A stretch of DNA of 5,050 nt from an uncultured Pseudomonadota bacterium (GTDB lineage Bacteria > Pseudomonadota > Gammaproteobacteria > Burkholderiales > Eutrophovitaceae), in the NCBI GenBank assembly GCA_913057845.1, contig CAJXPC010000156.1, positions 1-5,050 of the forward strand, in the 5' to 3' direction. Position 1 is the first letter of the stretch; the number at the start of each line of letters is the position of its first letter. The position numbers and the translations under genes were made by a program. This document shows, piece after piece, positions 5,003-5,050 of the stretch. The notes beneath the pieces were generated by a model. The model made no database searches and had not been told where the DNA came from. It saw only the letters and a list, made by a program, of their open reading frames with translations.

Positions 5003-5050
5003 CTGTCTCTTATACACATCTCCGAGCCCACGAGACCTCTCTACATCTCG
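5003..5050. other. Untrimmed Nextera adapter (index-bearing arm), not genomic
   Basis: Positions 5003-5021 are CTGTCTCTTATACACATCT, the reverse complement of the Tn5 mosaic end. The stem CCGAGCCCACGAGAC (5022-5036), the 8-base index CTCTCTAC (5037-5044) and ATCTCG of the P7 arm follow. This order is what a first read shows when it runs through a short insert. It is the exact reverse complement of the left-end block plus one extra base, so both ends come from the same sample index. Confidence 0.98.

Noticed and set aside
29..5021. Composite transposon or Tn5/IS50-like element bounded by 19-bp mosaic ends
   Set aside because: The mosaic ends are part of commercial adapter (stem, index and P7-arm bases are attached), and no transposase or cargo gene arrangement lies between them.

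Overview
The window is an assembled contig of a bacterial chromosome that still carries sequencing-library adapter at both ends. Bases 1-47 and 5003-5050 are Illumina Nextera transposase adapter, the same index-bearing arm in opposite orientations. Only about 48-5002 is genomic. The perfect 'terminal inverted repeat' is therefore technical, and the outermost reading frame at each end is a chimera with adapter-coded residues.

The genomic part looks like a Betaproteobacterium, probably Burkholderiales with moderate to low G+C. The reasons are the exonuclease/GIY-YIG fusion, the FTASFKERGA-type threonine ammonia-lyase with one ACT domain, the beta-ketoadipate lactonase and the MarR-HlyD pair. 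This placement comes from remembered family distribution, not from a search, and a Gammaproteobacterium cannot be excluded.

Layout, left to right: (1) the 3' end of an alpha/beta hydrolase resembling 3-oxoadipate enol-lactonase (pcaD, + strand); (2) converging on it with a 17-bp overlap, a 465-aa protein joining a DnaQ-type 3'-5' exonuclease to a UvrC/Cho-type GIY-YIG nuclease (- strand); (3) a 95-bp divergent spacer, then threonine ammonia-lyase ilvA (+); (4) converging on ilvA with interlocked stop codons, a DsbA-fold 2-hydroxychromene-2-carboxylate isomerase family protein (-), preceded by a secreted histidine-rich DUF4399 protein (-), probably one transcript; (5) a 260-bp divergent control region with short direct repeats and promoter-like boxes; (6) a MarR-family regulator (+) overlapping by ATGA the start of an HlyD/EmrA-type membrane-fusion protein cut off by the right adapter.

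The right-hand genes fit a standard self-regulated efflux operon: MarR repressor, periplasmic adaptor and probably an MFS pump beyond the contig. Lactonase and isomerase family members on the same contig suggest handling of aromatic compounds, but the genes lie in different transcription units, so a shared pathway is only a possibility. I found no CRISPR array, rRNA, tRNA, insertion sequence or convincing intrinsic terminator. I see no clearly undescribed system. The points most worth checking are the exonuclease/GIY-YIG fusion, the marR control region, the DUF4399/isomerase pairing and the adapter artefact.
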